Source: an uncultured Clostridia bacterium | Lineage (GTDB): Bacteria > Bacillota > Clostridia > Peptostreptococcales > Anaerovoracaceae | Direction of reading: 5' to 3' | Length of the DNA: 64,000 nt | Assembly: GCA_945830395.1 (NCBI GenBank) | Contig: CALZYE010000006.1 | Coordinates: 1 to 64,000 of the forward strand | Part shown: positions 9,285-18,948 of the stretch, piece by piece | Numbering within the stretch: the stretch's first letter is position 1 | How the letters are laid out: each line of letters starts with the position of its first letter | The notes under the pieces: generated by a model | Database searches by the model: none | Seen by the model: only the letters and a program-made list of their open reading frames with translations | What the model was told of the DNA's origin: nothing | Position numbers and translations under genes: made by a program

Positions 9285-9527
9285 CTATTCCTCATCTTCT
9301 GAAACTATTTCCACGATTACTTTCTTACTTTGCTTCGTAGCAGCAGCCTTGACAACAGTTCTAAGGGCCTTTGCAATTCTACCCTGTTTGCCTATGACCT
9401 TGCCCATGTCATCACCTGCAACCTGAAGCTGCAAAATGCTTCCCTGTTGGTCTTCCCTTTCGTTTATTAAAATTCGTTCCGGGTGATCTACAAGTGATTT
9501 TGCAATGGTTTCAACTAATTTAGTCAT
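9285..9527 (-). CDS. khpA: KH-domain RNA-binding protein KhpA
   Basis: GDDMGKVIGKQGRIAKALRTVVKAAA GxxG KH motif; between rpsP and rimM. Confidence 0.92.
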   Translation of the reverse strand: MTKLVETIAKSLVDHPERILINEREDQQGSILQLQVAGDDMGKVIGKQGRIAKALRTVVKAAATKQSKKVIVEIVSEDEE

Positions 9528-9544
9528 TGCATACCACCGCTTTC

Positions 9545-9787
9545 TTATTCAATGATACCGGATTTTTTAAATAAATCTCTTACCACTTCTGTAGGCTGCG
9601 CTCCCTTTGAAAGCCATTCTTTAGCCTTCTCATCGTTAATTTGAATAACATTCGGTTCCGTCATCGGGTTGAAATAACCGATTTCTTCGATGAATCTTCC
9701 ATCCCTCGGGGTTCTGGAATCAGCTACAACCACTCTGTAAAAAGGTTTCTTGTGTGCTCCCATTCTCTTTAGTCTGATCTTTACCAT
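9545..9787 (-). CDS. rpsP: 30S ribosomal protein S16
   Basis: [41 protein letters not shown]. Confidence 0.97.
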   Translation of the reverse strand: MVKIRLKRMGAHKKPFYRVVVADSRTPRDGRFIEEIGYFNPMTEPNVIQINDEKAKEWLSKGAQPTEVVRDLFKKSGIIE

Positions 9788-9819
9788 CTTTATTTCCTCC
9801 ATGTAACAAATAATTTTAT

Positions 9820-11163
9820 CTAAAATAGTCCCTTTAAGAACCTGTTCTTTTTCAAAGCCCCAGGTTTGTTGAACTGTTTAAGCATTTTCTTTGCATCATC
9901 GTACCTCTTCATCAAGGTGTTGATTCTGCTGACAGGCTGTCCGCAGCCTGCGGAAATCCTCTTCCTCCTGCCGGCGTTAAGAATACTCGGGTCATTTCTC
10001 TCTTCCTTTGTCATGGACTGAATAATGGCCTCGTACTGCTTGAACTCTTTTTCGCTTTCCTCAATGTTGACACCCTTCATCTGCGCTTCGTTCATTCCGG
10101 GAAGCATGTCTAATATCTTTGCAATACCGCCCATTTTCTTGATTTGTCCCATCTGCGTTAAGAAATCGTCCAGAGTGAACTGATTCTTCTTAAGTCGCTC
10201 CAGCTGTTTTTCCGCCTCGGCATCATCGTATTCCCTTTCGGCAGTTTCTATAAGCGAAAGAAGATCCCCCATTCCGAGAATTCTTTTTGCCATCCTGTCG
10301 GGATGAAAGGCTTCAAGTGCATCATACTTTTCTCCGGTTCCCAGAAAAAGAATAGGTTTACCTGTAACCTTTCGTGCAGAAAGCGCCGCTCCGCCGCGGG
10401 CATCACCGTCCATCTTCGTCATAATGATTCCGTCAACATTAAGTTTTTCGTCAAAGCCCTTAGCTGCATTTACGGCATCCTGACCTGTAAGAGCATCCAC
10501 CACCAACAGAATCTGGTGAGGGTTTACCTTGTCTTTGATATTTGAAAGTTCTTCCATAAGAGCTTCGTCAATTTGAAGTCTGCCTGCCGTATCCACAATG
10601 AGTACATTATAGCCTTTTCTCTCAGCCTCCCTCTTTGCCGCATTGGCAATTTCAACGGGGTCTTTGCTGTTTCTGTCTGTAAAAACAGGGCTCTTGCAGG
10701 CTTTTCCCACTACCTCCAGCTGATCTATAGCTGCAGGTCTGTAAACATCACAGGCAACGAGCATGGGTTTCTTTCCCGACTGCTTCAGATAATTTGCAAG
10801 TTTTCCACAGGTTGTAGTCTTACCTGTACCTTGCAGTCCCGCCATCATTATGGTGGTAAAACCCGTCGGAGAATAGCTGATCTTCACTCCGCTGCCTCCG
10901 CCCATAAGCTCGGTCAGTTCGGTGTTCACAATCTTGATTACCTGCTGAGCCGGAGTAAGGCTCTTCATAACCTCTTCTCCAAGGCACTTTTCCTTTACAT
11001 CCTTGACAAATTCCTTAACCACCTTGAAGTTTACATCCGCTTCCAGCAGCGCAAGTTTAACTTCTCTCATGGCGGAGTCGATGTCGGTTTCGGTTAAAAC
11101 ACCTTTTCCTCTTAAGTTTTTAAATGTATTTTGCAGTTTTTCCGATAAACTTTCAAACACCAT
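9820..11163 (-). CDS. ffh: Signal recognition particle protein Ffh
   Basis: [43 protein letters not shown]-domain; start [11 protein letters not shown] at 11163. Confidence 0.97.
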   Translation of the reverse strand: MVFESLSEKLQNTFKNLRGKGVLTETDIDSAMREVKLALLEADVNFKVVKEFVKDVKEKCLGEEVMKSLTPAQQVIKIVNTELTELMGGGSGVKISYSPTGFTTIMMAGLQGTGKTTTCGKLANYLKQSGKKPMLVACDVYRPAAIDQLEVVGKACKSPVFTDRNSKDPVEIANAAKREAERKGYNVLIVDTAGRLQIDEALMEELSNIKDKVNPHQILLVVDALTGQDAVNAAKGFDEKLNVDGIIMTKMDGDARGGAALSARKVTGKPILFLGTGEKYDALEAFHPDRMAKRILGMGDLLSLIETAEREYDDAEAEKQLERLKKNQFTLDDFLTQMGQIKKMGGIAKILDMLPGMNEAQMKGVNIEESEKEFKQYEAIIQSMTKEERNDPSILNAGRRKRISAGCGQPVSRINTLMKRYDDAKKMLKQFNKPGALKKNRFLKGLF

Positions 11164-11223
11164 CTTATAGCCTTTCTTCTCCTCAGCCTGCACTTTCAAG
11201 CCTAAATTTTACAAGTTTAAATT

Positions 11224-11583
11224 TTAGCTATTATTCTCAAGTTCTCTCACTATATCCCGCAGCCGGCTAAGTTTCCTCTTCAGTCTCAAGTCGTCAATTT
11301 CCAGCGACTCTATGTCTGCAAGGTTTTCCTTGAGTTTCTCAAGGGATTTGCTCATCGCCTCAAGCCGCCTCACCATAGAAAGCTTCTCCTCATATTCGGC
11401 AAGCTGTTTCTCGGCGCTTTTCAGAGAGTCATGAACTGCCGCTCTGGAAATCCCAAATTCCTCTGCAATCTCTGCCAGCGAGAGGTTCTCCTCGTGGTAC
11501 AGCTCCATAACATTTCTCTTCTTCTCAGTGAGGAGACTTCCGTATAAATCAAACAAAAGACTGTCTTTCACTATATGATTCAT
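11224..11583 (-). CDS. ylxM: YlxM-like SRP-associated HTH protein
   Basis: LLTEKKRNVMELYHEENLSLAEIAEEFGISRAAVHDSLK; adjacent to ffh; strong RBS. Confidence 0.92.
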   Translation of the reverse strand: MNHIVKDSLLFDLYGSLLTEKKRNVMELYHEENLSLAEIAEEFGISRAAVHDSLKSAEKQLAEYEEKLSMVRRLEAMSKSLEKLKENLADIESLEIDDLRLKRKLSRLRDIVRELENNS

Positions 11584-11629
11584 ACCTTCCCTCCTCCTAC
11601 ATGCCATACCAATATAGCACAATAAAAAA

Positions 11630-11670
11630 CAGGTGTCAAGTTTTTTTACTTAACACCCGTGTCAATGCTG
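11630..11670 (-). terminator. Intrinsic terminator downstream of sppA (minus strand)
   Basis: Minus: ACGGGTGTTAAGT-AAAAAAA-ACTTGACACCTGT followed by TTTTT. Confidence 0.7.
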
Positions 11671-11676
11671 TCGAGG

Positions 11677-12714
11677 TTAGTGTCTTACAGAAGACATGTA
11701 TGTAACTGTAAATCCCTGACTTTCTGTCATCAGCGCTTTGAGCTGTTCCACCTCCGTAAGGGGAGTCTTCTTTCCGGTGAGTTTGTTATTTATCAGCTTT
11801 GAAACAGATTCTCCCAAAAGCCCGGACAGAATTCCCTTTTCTCCGTCATATCTAAATTCTTCAAATTCTGCATCCTTCAAGTCATATCTGTTTCTCATAT
11901 CAGACTTTGCAGCATCCAAAGTGGCGATTTCATCTACGAGCTTATGAGCTTTCGCCTGTTTGGCCGAATATATTCTTCCGTCTGCAATCTTTCTCACCTT
12001 TGCTTTACTGAGTTTTCGTCCTTCTGAAACGATTTCTACAAACTGGTCGTAGGCCTCATCCACCAATGATTGCAAAATATCTTTCTGCTCTTTCGTCATT
12101 TCTTCCGCCATGCTGCCCATAGCTTTATTTCTGCCCGATGTTACGGTTACAGTCTTAACTCCCATTTTATCCAGCAGACCTTTTATATTGTACATGGTTC
12201 CCATTGTGACGCCGATAGATCCTGTCCAGCCGTTTCTGTTTATAACAATCCTGTCACATGGTGCGGAAATATAGTAGCCTCCTGAAGTCGCCTGTGTTTT
12301 CATATACGAATATACGGGACGATTGGTTTTTCGCTTATAATCTTTGATTGCAAGGTAAAGTTCATCTGATGCGTAAACGCTGCCTCCCGGGGTGTTTACC
12401 ACCAGCATCAGTCCTTTATTTTTCTCATCGTCTCTCATGTCGGCGATTCGGTTAAGCAGCCATTTATGATGATAAGTTGAACCGGAAGAAAGCATTGAGT
12501 TATCTTCTGCTTCGGTAATAGTTCCGCTGACATCAAGCTGTCCTATGTAATCGTGGCTGACTGATATTTTTCCGCTTTCGCCTATGGTATTTCCCTGACT
12601 TTCACCCAGTGCAAACTTGATTAGAACGGAAATCCCCAATATGACTGCAAATATTATCAGAAAAACCTTTAATCCTTTATATTTATTAAAAAATCCGCTG
12701 ATTTTAAACATCAT
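11677..12714 (-). CDS. sppA: Signal peptide peptidase SppA
   Basis: LMLVVNTPGGSVYASDELYLAIK, ATSGGYYISAPCDRIVINRNGWTGSIGV. Confidence 0.92.
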   Translation of the reverse strand: MMFKISGFFNKYKGLKVFLIIFAVILGISVLIKFALGESQGNTIGESGKISVSHDYIGQLDVSGTITEAEDNSMLSSGSTYHHKWLLNRIADMRDDEKNKGLMLVVNTPGGSVYASDELYLAIKDYKRKTNRPVYSYMKTQATSGGYYISAPCDRIVINRNGWTGSIGVTMGTMYNIKGLLDKMGVKTVTVTSGRNKAMGSMAEEMTKEQKDILQSLVDEAYDQFVEIVSEGRKLSKAKVRKIADGRIYSAKQAKAHKLVDEIATLDAAKSDMRNRYDLKDAEFEEFRYDGEKGILSGLLGESVSKLINNKLTGKKTPLTEVEQLKALMTESQGFTVTYMSSVRH

Positions 12715-12732
12715 TTCTCCCTCATCCTGATA

Positions 12733-14025
12733 CTATTTAGGTGAACCCGATCCGTTTCCTGATGAGGTTCCGCCTGATTCCGATGTTCCTCCGCTGCCCG
12801 GAGTCGGCTTCGTTCCGCCTCCTGTCGTGCCGCCTCCCGGAGACGGGTTCTGAGGTGTCGGCTGCTTAGGAGCAGTCTTTTGTTTCGTATCACTCCCGCT
12901 GCCGCTGCTTCCTCCTTGATTTGAAGATGCAGGCGGCGTATATCCGCTGCCTCCGCTGCTTGGAGAAACTGACTGCTGATTTGATGAAGAGCTTCTTCCG
13001 GAAGCTATTCTTGCGGCAATCTCCTTTACGGTATCTGTAACCTTGTAATCTTTCTGCCCGAAAACTTCCTTATGAAGTTTGACCACATTTGCTTCCAAAT
13101 CTACAGGAAATACATAAGAAACACCGTCGATATTTCCGGTAGTCACCTGATATGGCCAGCCCTTGCTGTTCTTAAGCTTAAACTTGGATAGTCTCTGCGC
13201 AAGACCGATCATATCGTTTGTGGATAAGTTGGTTTCCATCTGCGGAAGCAAAACATCCATAAGTTTTATCAGCTGCCCTATGCTTCTGGTCTTCAGCTTA
13301 TCGGTAACCTTCTGTATTACAATTCTCATTCTTCCGGTGCGCTTAAAGTCGTCTCCCACGCCTTTTCGTATTCTGCCGTAGGAAACCGCCTGAGCACCTC
13401 TTAATGTTTGCTTTCCCGGTTTCTTTACCAAATTATATTTTTTACTTTTCAAATGCTCCGCCGAGTCTTTCGTATACTTATTGAGTTCGGAAATTTCCTC
13501 TTTCTTGACATCGACCTCAATGCCGTCCACCGCATCAACAAGGTCTGCCACCATTTGAAAATTGAACAGCACATAGCTGTTGATGTTCAGATCCATATTT
13601 TGATTCAGGGTTTTCATGGCGCCTTCGGCTCCGCCGTAAGCATAAGCGCTGTTCACCTTCTGATAAGTTTCCGTTCCGTTGATTCTCAGATATGTGTCAC
13701 GATACACGGAGGTCAACTTAACCTCATTGTTTTTTGTATTGATACTGGCTACGATGATACAATCCGTATTGGTTCCCTTCAAATTATCCTTTTTCATCTT
13801 TCTTGAATCCACACCCAGAAGCGCAATATTTACATATCCGTCCACATCGACACATGACAGTTTTTTAATATCTACATGCTTTCTCTTTATCTTTCCCAGC
13901 TGACTCTGAACATAGATAAATCCAAGCCCCGCCACAGACATAACGAACATTAAAATAAGTGCTGTAACTTTTTGCCATTGCTTCATGTTATAGATTTTAT
14001 TAAACACAATACTCATTATTTTCAT
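12733..14025 (-). CDS. LytR-CpsA-Psr (LCP) family protein with Ser/Gly/Pro-rich tail
   Basis: NIALLGVDSRK, TDCIIVASINTKNNEVKLTSVYRDTYL, GMRIV-type motifs; low-complexity C-terminus; ATG at 14025 has AAAAGGAG. Confidence 0.93.
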   Translation of the reverse strand: MKIMSIVFNKIYNMKQWQKVTALILMFVMSVAGLGFIYVQSQLGKIKRKHVDIKKLSCVDVDGYVNIALLGVDSRKMKKDNLKGTNTDCIIVASINTKNNEVKLTSVYRDTYLRINGTETYQKVNSAYAYGGAEGAMKTLNQNMDLNINSYVLFNFQMVADLVDAVDGIEVDVKKEEISELNKYTKDSAEHLKSKKYNLVKKPGKQTLRGAQAVSYGRIRKGVGDDFKRTGRMRIVIQKVTDKLKTRSIGQLIKLMDVLLPQMETNLSTNDMIGLAQRLSKFKLKNSKGWPYQVTTGNIDGVSYVFPVDLEANVVKLHKEVFGQKDYKVTDTVKEIAARIASGRSSSSNQQSVSPSSGGSGYTPPASSNQGGSSGSGSDTKQKTAPKQPTPQNPSPGGGTTGGGTKPTPGSGGTSESGGTSSGNGSGSPK

Positions 14026-14041
14026 AATGGGATTCTCCTTT

Positions 14042-14860
14042 TTACCCAATCACTTCTTTCTTTGCTTTAAGCCGTTCTTCCCTTTTCTTAGCCTTTTTCT
14101 TCTTTTTGGCTTCGTCTTCTTTCTCAATCATATCATCGTAAAAGTCTATTGCAGACTCAATGTCGCTGTCGAAAATCATTTTCCCTTTTTTCATAACTAT
14201 GCCCCTTGTGCAGAACTCTGCAGCCATCTTTGTGGAATGTGTTACAAACAAAAATGTTATGTTCTTGTCTTCAACAAGTTCATGTATCTTAGCGGTACAT
14301 TTTTTCTTAAATGATTGATCTCCTACACTTAGAGCTTCATCTACAATTAAAATCTCAGGGTCTATATTAACATTTATTGCAAATCCCAGCCTTGCCTTCA
14401 TTCCGCTTGAATAGGTTCTGACCGGCTGATCTATGTATTCTCCCAGTTCTGAAAATTCAACTATATCCGGTTCAATATCCTTTATTTCCCGATTTGTCAT
14501 ACTCATAAGGCTGGCTCTAAAGTAAATATTTTCTCTGCCCGACAGTTCTCCGTCAAATCCCGCCGTGAGTTCAAGCAGCGCACTGACTCTTCCGTCAATC
14601 GATATTTCTCCGCTTGTAGGGTATGTTACTCCTGTAATCATTTTAAGCAAGGTGGACTTTCCTGCTCCGTTTCTGCCTAACAGCGCAACCATTTCCCCCT
14701 TTTTTATGTCAAAGCTCAAATCTGATATTGCATTGCTTTTCTTCCCTTTTATATTCTTGAAAAATATAGCCTTAAAGCGTACCCTGTCGTTTTTATACAG
14801 CGTATATGTCTTCGTCACATTTTTAAGCGATATAGCTATGTCGTTGTCCAAATTACTCAT
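14042..14860 (-). CDS. tagH: Polysaccharide/teichoic acid ABC exporter ATP-binding protein (TagH/Wzt-like)
   Basis: Walker A LLGRNGAGKSTLL; YSSGMKARLGFAI; LIVDEALSVGD. Confidence 0.93.
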   Translation of the reverse strand: MSNLDNDIAISLKNVTKTYTLYKNDRVRFKAIFFKNIKGKKSNAISDLSFDIKKGEMVALLGRNGAGKSTLLKMITGVTYPTSGEISIDGRVSALLELTAGFDGELSGRENIYFRASLMSMTNREIKDIEPDIVEFSELGEYIDQPVRTYSSGMKARLGFAINVNIDPEILIVDEALSVGDQSFKKKCTAKIHELVEDKNITFLFVTHSTKMAAEFCTRGIVMKKGKMIFDSDIESAIDFYDDMIEKEDEAKKKKKAKKREERLKAKKEVIG

Positions 14861-14872
14861 AAATTAAATCCT

Positions 14873-15688
14873 CTATAATACATCGGGAATATCTTTTTTC
14901 AATCTCCGATATGCCCAAACAGCAAGAATAATCATTATAACTGTAATTATAATATAATTTCTCATTTCTGTCGGAGTCTCCCAAATCCATTTTTTATATA
15001 TAAGCGAATTTCTATATGTATTTGCAGTTATAGTAACCGGATTCCATAATAGACATTTTCTGAGAAATCCACTTCTTATTCTGGAAACCTGATACAATAC
15101 TCCTGATAACCAAAACAACGCCGGTACCGCAGACTTCACAAAGTTAAGAAAATCCGAGCTCATGGCCGACAACATTGATGAAAACAGTGACCATGAAGTC
15201 CAAAACACAAACATGCCTATATTGACTAATATTATTTGCAAATAATATATATCCGGTCTGTCCCCATAAGCAATGTATATCACAAGCATTATAAACTGTA
15301 AGACAATATTCACAGCCAGATGCGATAAACTGACGAAAGTCGGAATAGTTCCTACAGGATATTTTATTTTTTTCACCAGATACTTATATTTTCTAATAGA
15401 AGATGAGCCTGTATATAATGAATCTCTAATATAAAACCACGGAACCATCCCTGAAATCATCCACAAAAAGTATGGATAGCCATTTATCGGACGACCGCGC
15501 CTAACTCCTATTTGAAATGCGAACCAATAAACAAATATCGTAATTGCAGGTCTTATAACAGCCCATGACCAACCCAACGCAGATCCGCTATATTTTTTTA
15601 TTACATCTGACTTTGCTAATTTGAATATTTGGCGCCTATATCTTATATGGTCGTTTAACAATTCAACTAAAGTATTCAAAATTTCCAA
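14873..15688 (-). CDS. tagG: Polysaccharide/teichoic acid ABC exporter permease (TagG-like)
   Basis: ABC2 membrane protein: SALGWSWAVIRPAITIFVYWFAFQIGVRRG, WNPVTITANTYRNSLIYKK. Confidence 0.9.
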   Translation of the reverse strand: MEILNTLVELLNDHIRYRRQIFKLAKSDVIKKYSGSALGWSWAVIRPAITIFVYWFAFQIGVRRGRPINGYPYFLWMISGMVPWFYIRDSLYTGSSSIRKYKYLVKKIKYPVGTIPTFVSLSHLAVNIVLQFIMLVIYIAYGDRPDIYYLQIILVNIGMFVFWTSWSLFSSMLSAMSSDFLNFVKSAVPALFWLSGVLYQVSRIRSGFLRKCLLWNPVTITANTYRNSLIYKKWIWETPTEMRNYIIITVIMIILAVWAYRRLKKDIPDVL

Positions 15689-15705
15689 CTTTCCGGGTAT
15701 CCCCC

Positions 15706-16425
15706 TTAAACTTCAACGCTATCTTTTTCTAATTCAAAAATTTTCTCAGCGACATGCAAATCGCTAAGATAAGTAATCTTCATATTTTCATTTCTGCCTG
15801 CAACCAATGAAACTTCATACTTATTTAAAATGAATACTCCCATTGCATCGGTTACTTGCTTCCTTTCGTCGTCGGAAAGTTCATTATAACATTTTTTAAA
15901 GTCCATGGCAAAAAAACTTTGTGGCGTCTGCACTTGGTAGCATTCTTTTCGCTTCAAAGCCATATCCACTACATCTCCGCCTCTGCTTATGAATATAGTA
16001 TCTGTGGAGGGCACCGCCGTAGTACAAATTTTACCCTCTGAAAGATATGATATATTTTCTTCTATTATGGTTTTAGTGATGAATGGCCTCACACTGTCAT
16101 GTGTTATCAATGCGGTATTTTTATCTATCCCATATTTTTTCTCTATGTAGTTTATACCGTTCATCAAAGTTTCATTCCTGTTATCTCCTCCGGATATAAC
16201 AGCTATATCTTTGTCTGCAAAATATTCTCTGCATAGTTTTTCAGTATATTCCTTCCATATTTCGGGACAAAGTACAATGATTTTGTTAATTTTATTACTA
16301 CATAGAAATTTTTCTATGGTATGAACAATAATCGGTTTACCGGCAATCTCAAGAAACTGCTTCGGTTTGTCTGTGTTGCCCATTCGATTTCCGTTTCCAC
16401 CTGCTAAAATCACTCCAAATATCAT
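15706..16425 (-). CDS. IspD/TarI-family cytidylyltransferase
   Basis: VILAGGNGNRMGNTDKPKQFLEIAGKPIIVHTIEKF, HDSVRPFI, QTPQSF. Confidence 0.9.
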   Translation of the reverse strand: MIFGVILAGGNGNRMGNTDKPKQFLEIAGKPIIVHTIEKFLCSNKINKIIVLCPEIWKEYTEKLCREYFADKDIAVISGGDNRNETLMNGINYIEKKYGIDKNTALITHDSVRPFITKTIIEENISYLSEGKICTTAVPSTDTIFISRGGDVVDMALKRKECYQVQTPQSFFAMDFKKCYNELSDDERKQVTDAMGVFILNKYEVSLVAGRNENMKITYLSDLHVAEKIFELEKDSVEV

Positions 16426-16452
16426 AGCCTTACCTATACCGTAACATTAACA

Positions 16453-17748
16453 CTAATTGTTAACCTTCTCCATTATCTCTGCAATTTTGATGGATTCATC
16501 TTCAAACACGCCCATGGAGTCTATTCTATCGTTTGCAAGCATTGTAGAAAACGCCTTCAACAGATATTTGAAACCGTTTCCGGCATAATTGGTATTATAT
16601 ACTTCTACATGATCCGCATCTGTTTTTTCTACCTCAAAATAGTTGCCTCTCCACCACTTGCCCTTCGATCTAATCGTTCCCTTGGTTCCTATAATTTCCA
16701 ACTGATTGTCCACTCTTATGGAATTCCCCACATTAATAATTGCATTGCTGTTTTCATATTCGAAAAAGAGAGAAACGAACTCCATTCCCTCTGTACCGTA
16801 GGTCTTGTTTATTTTCAAATTCTTGAAATCCTGCCCTTGAATCTTTAGTATAGGTACCAAAGCAAGAGAAAGCAAATCAAATAAAATATTGTTTCTGGAC
16901 TTATCCTCTCTGGAAATTGAACAATTTATACTTAGAATATCTCCTATGAGACCTCCCTGTGTCATCCATAGAAGCTGGTTGAATACATGGATATGAACCA
17001 TTTTTATATTATCCATGAGTATTACATTGTGTTCTTTTGCAAGATTGTACAGATGCACTTGCTCAGATGCATCTAAGGAAAACGGAGGATCACTGATTAC
17101 ATGTTTCCCCTGTTTTATCGCTTCTTCTATATAACGACTTCTGTTATTAATCTTAGTTCTAACATAAACAATATCACTATTTTCAACTAATTCGCTGTAA
17201 TCGGCAAAGCTCTGCTTCAGATTATAACGCTGAGTAAATTCTTTCTTCAACTCATCATCGGCGGCATAGACACAGGCAACATTGAATCCGTTAACCAGTT
17301 TGGATTCTGAAATAAAGTTATTATCATCCTTTAAATCCGTTACAATCCCTACATCATATGTCGTAAAATTCTCTTGTCTGATCTGAGTGCTGGAGATACC
17401 TTTTGTTCGTTCAAGATATACCATATTGCAATATCTGCTCAAATGATCAAACTTACCTCTCCAATCATCCCCAATAACAAAAGTATCAACATCATATTTC
17501 ACGATGTCACTAATTTTCTGTCCGAGATATTCTTCCACTATTATCTGGTCAACAAGCCCTGTATTCTTAACATTTTCAATGCGCTCTGCCAGACTGTCGT
17601 GAACGGATAATTTACCTCTTCCTATATCATAGTTTTCACCGGTCACACCCACAATAAGGTAATCCCCGTATTCCCTTGCTCTCTTAAGTATATTGAAATG
17701 CCCTTTATGGAATAAATCATATGTTCCATAGGTTATAACTTTTTTCAT
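16453..17748 (-). CDS. Fusion: TagD-like cytidylyltransferase + degenerate Gfo/Idh/MocA-like domain
   Basis: N-term VITYGTYDLFHKGHFNILKRA...TFVIGDDWRGKFD...RTKGISSTQIRQ; C-term resembles GFO_IDH_MocA but GxGxxG absent and EKP replaced by DPP. Confidence 0.8.
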   Translation of the reverse strand: MKKVITYGTYDLFHKGHFNILKRAREYGDYLIVGVTGENYDIGRGKLSVHDSLAERIENVKNTGLVDQIIVEEYLGQKISDIVKYDVDTFVIGDDWRGKFDHLSRYCNMVYLERTKGISSTQIRQENFTTYDVGIVTDLKDDNNFISESKLVNGFNVACVYAADDELKKEFTQRYNLKQSFADYSELVENSDIVYVRTKINNRSRYIEEAIKQGKHVISDPPFSLDASEQVHLYNLAKEHNVILMDNIKMVHIHVFNQLLWMTQGGLIGDILSINCSISREDKSRNNILFDLLSLALVPILKIQGQDFKNLKINKTYGTEGMEFVSLFFEYENSNAIINVGNSIRVDNQLEIIGTKGTIRSKGKWWRGNYFEVEKTDADHVEVYNTNYAGNGFKYLLKAFSTMLANDRIDSMGVFEDESIKIAEIMEKVNN

Positions 17749-17778
17749 AAAATTCCCCTTACTGACACAAAACGATTT

Positions 17779-18948
17779 TTAGAATCTATTTTCTTCAATT
17801 TTATTTATTTCATTTCTAAATTCAATATTGTCAATGATTTTTTCCACTCCATCTATTTTTTCAATTGATATATACGGAACCTTTCTGTCACTCCATTTTT
17901 TGTTGAAATCTAAAAAAGGTTCAAGTTCATTATATAGCAGTAGATAATCTTTATTAGAAAGAAGCTTTTCAAAGTATTCTTTTTTCTGTCCATAAATACC
18001 TTTTAAATCGTACCACTGTCTTGCCATCAAATAAATATTCCACGATTTATTTATAACCTTGCGGTACTTACCTCCTCCTGCCAATATTCTTAATTGAGAA
18101 TCCAGGTTTTCGTAATATTCTTGCATGTATCCTTCAGATTCCAAAGCCTCTATAACATCACTGTACGGTATTTCTGTATCTTCAATTATCCACTCACCTT
18201 TCACAGGTGGTTTCATTTCCGTATTCTCGAAGTTTTCTCCGTATATATCCGTCAGGTATCTGCTCTTGTCTTTTGGTGTAATAATCTTAAGATTTCCTAA
18301 ACGGTTTTCTTCCAAATCTTTAAAGATGTCAACATGTACCTTCTTACCGTTAACTAAAACATATTTGTACTTTGAAATATCATCCCAGCTTTTTACCCAA
18401 AAATTATTTTTTCTGTAATTATAAATAAAATTTGCTATTGTATTTTCACCAAATATTTTTGCAATACAGCCACAAAAGCTTCCAAAAAAATGTTTTATTC
18501 CAACTCTGCCACTGTTACTGCATTTATTTTTTGCTGCCCAAAATCCTTCTAAAAATCCTGAAATATGCTTTTTGAATCTGCTATTTTGTGGTTTGCTTAT
18601 AATTCCTATATTGATAAATATTCCGTTTTTATTGTATTTCCGTAGATGCCTCAAATTAATATATGTAGTTTTACTATTTCCGTATCTATGTAAAAAGTTT
18701 CTCTGATCCATATTATTCAGGAAATATTCTACAAATCTATCATCCATGGTTCTAACAATCTTCTCAAACTTAAGGAAATCATCAGCAGCCATATAAACAT
18801 CCATGCTTGATAAGTTATCAGGTAAATTTCCGGTAACATAAAGCAACTTGGTCCCACTGGGACCTAAAACATATTTCAAATCATGTTCTTCACAAATTGA
18901 ATTCAATTCTCCAAGCAGTTCTCTCTGAATATCCATTACGCTACTCAT
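17779..18948 (-). CDS. Degenerate LicD-family-like protein (DDDID motif lost)
   Basis: KYVLGPSGTKLLYVTGNLPDNLSSMDVYM aligns to YYLAGGTALGAVRAGAFLPWDDDIDMYI of the upstream LicD; stop/start overlap. Confidence 0.65.
   Translation of the reverse strand: MSSVMDIQRELLGELNSICEEHDLKYVLGPSGTKLLYVTGNLPDNLSSMDVYMAADDFLKFEKIVRTMDDRFVEYFLNNMDQRNFLHRYGNSKTTYINLRHLRKYNKNGIFINIGIISKPQNSRFKKHISGFLEGFWAAKNKCSNSGRVGIKHFFGSFCGCIAKIFGENTIANFIYNYRKNNFWVKSWDDISKYKYVLVNGKKVHVDIFKDLEENRLGNLKIITPKDKSRYLTDIYGENFENTEMKPPVKGEWIIEDTEIPYSDVIEALESEGYMQEYYENLDSQLRILAGGGKYRKVINKSWNIYLMARQWYDLKGIYGQKKEYFEKLLSNKDYLLLYNELEPFLDFNKKWSDRKVPYISIEKIDGVEKIIDNIEFRNEINKIEENRF

Noticed and set aside
12711-12893. Arg/Glu-rich 60-aa minus ORF in the LCP gene tail
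   Set aside because: Frame-shifted translation of the repetitive Ser/Gly/Pro-coding tail of the LCP protein.
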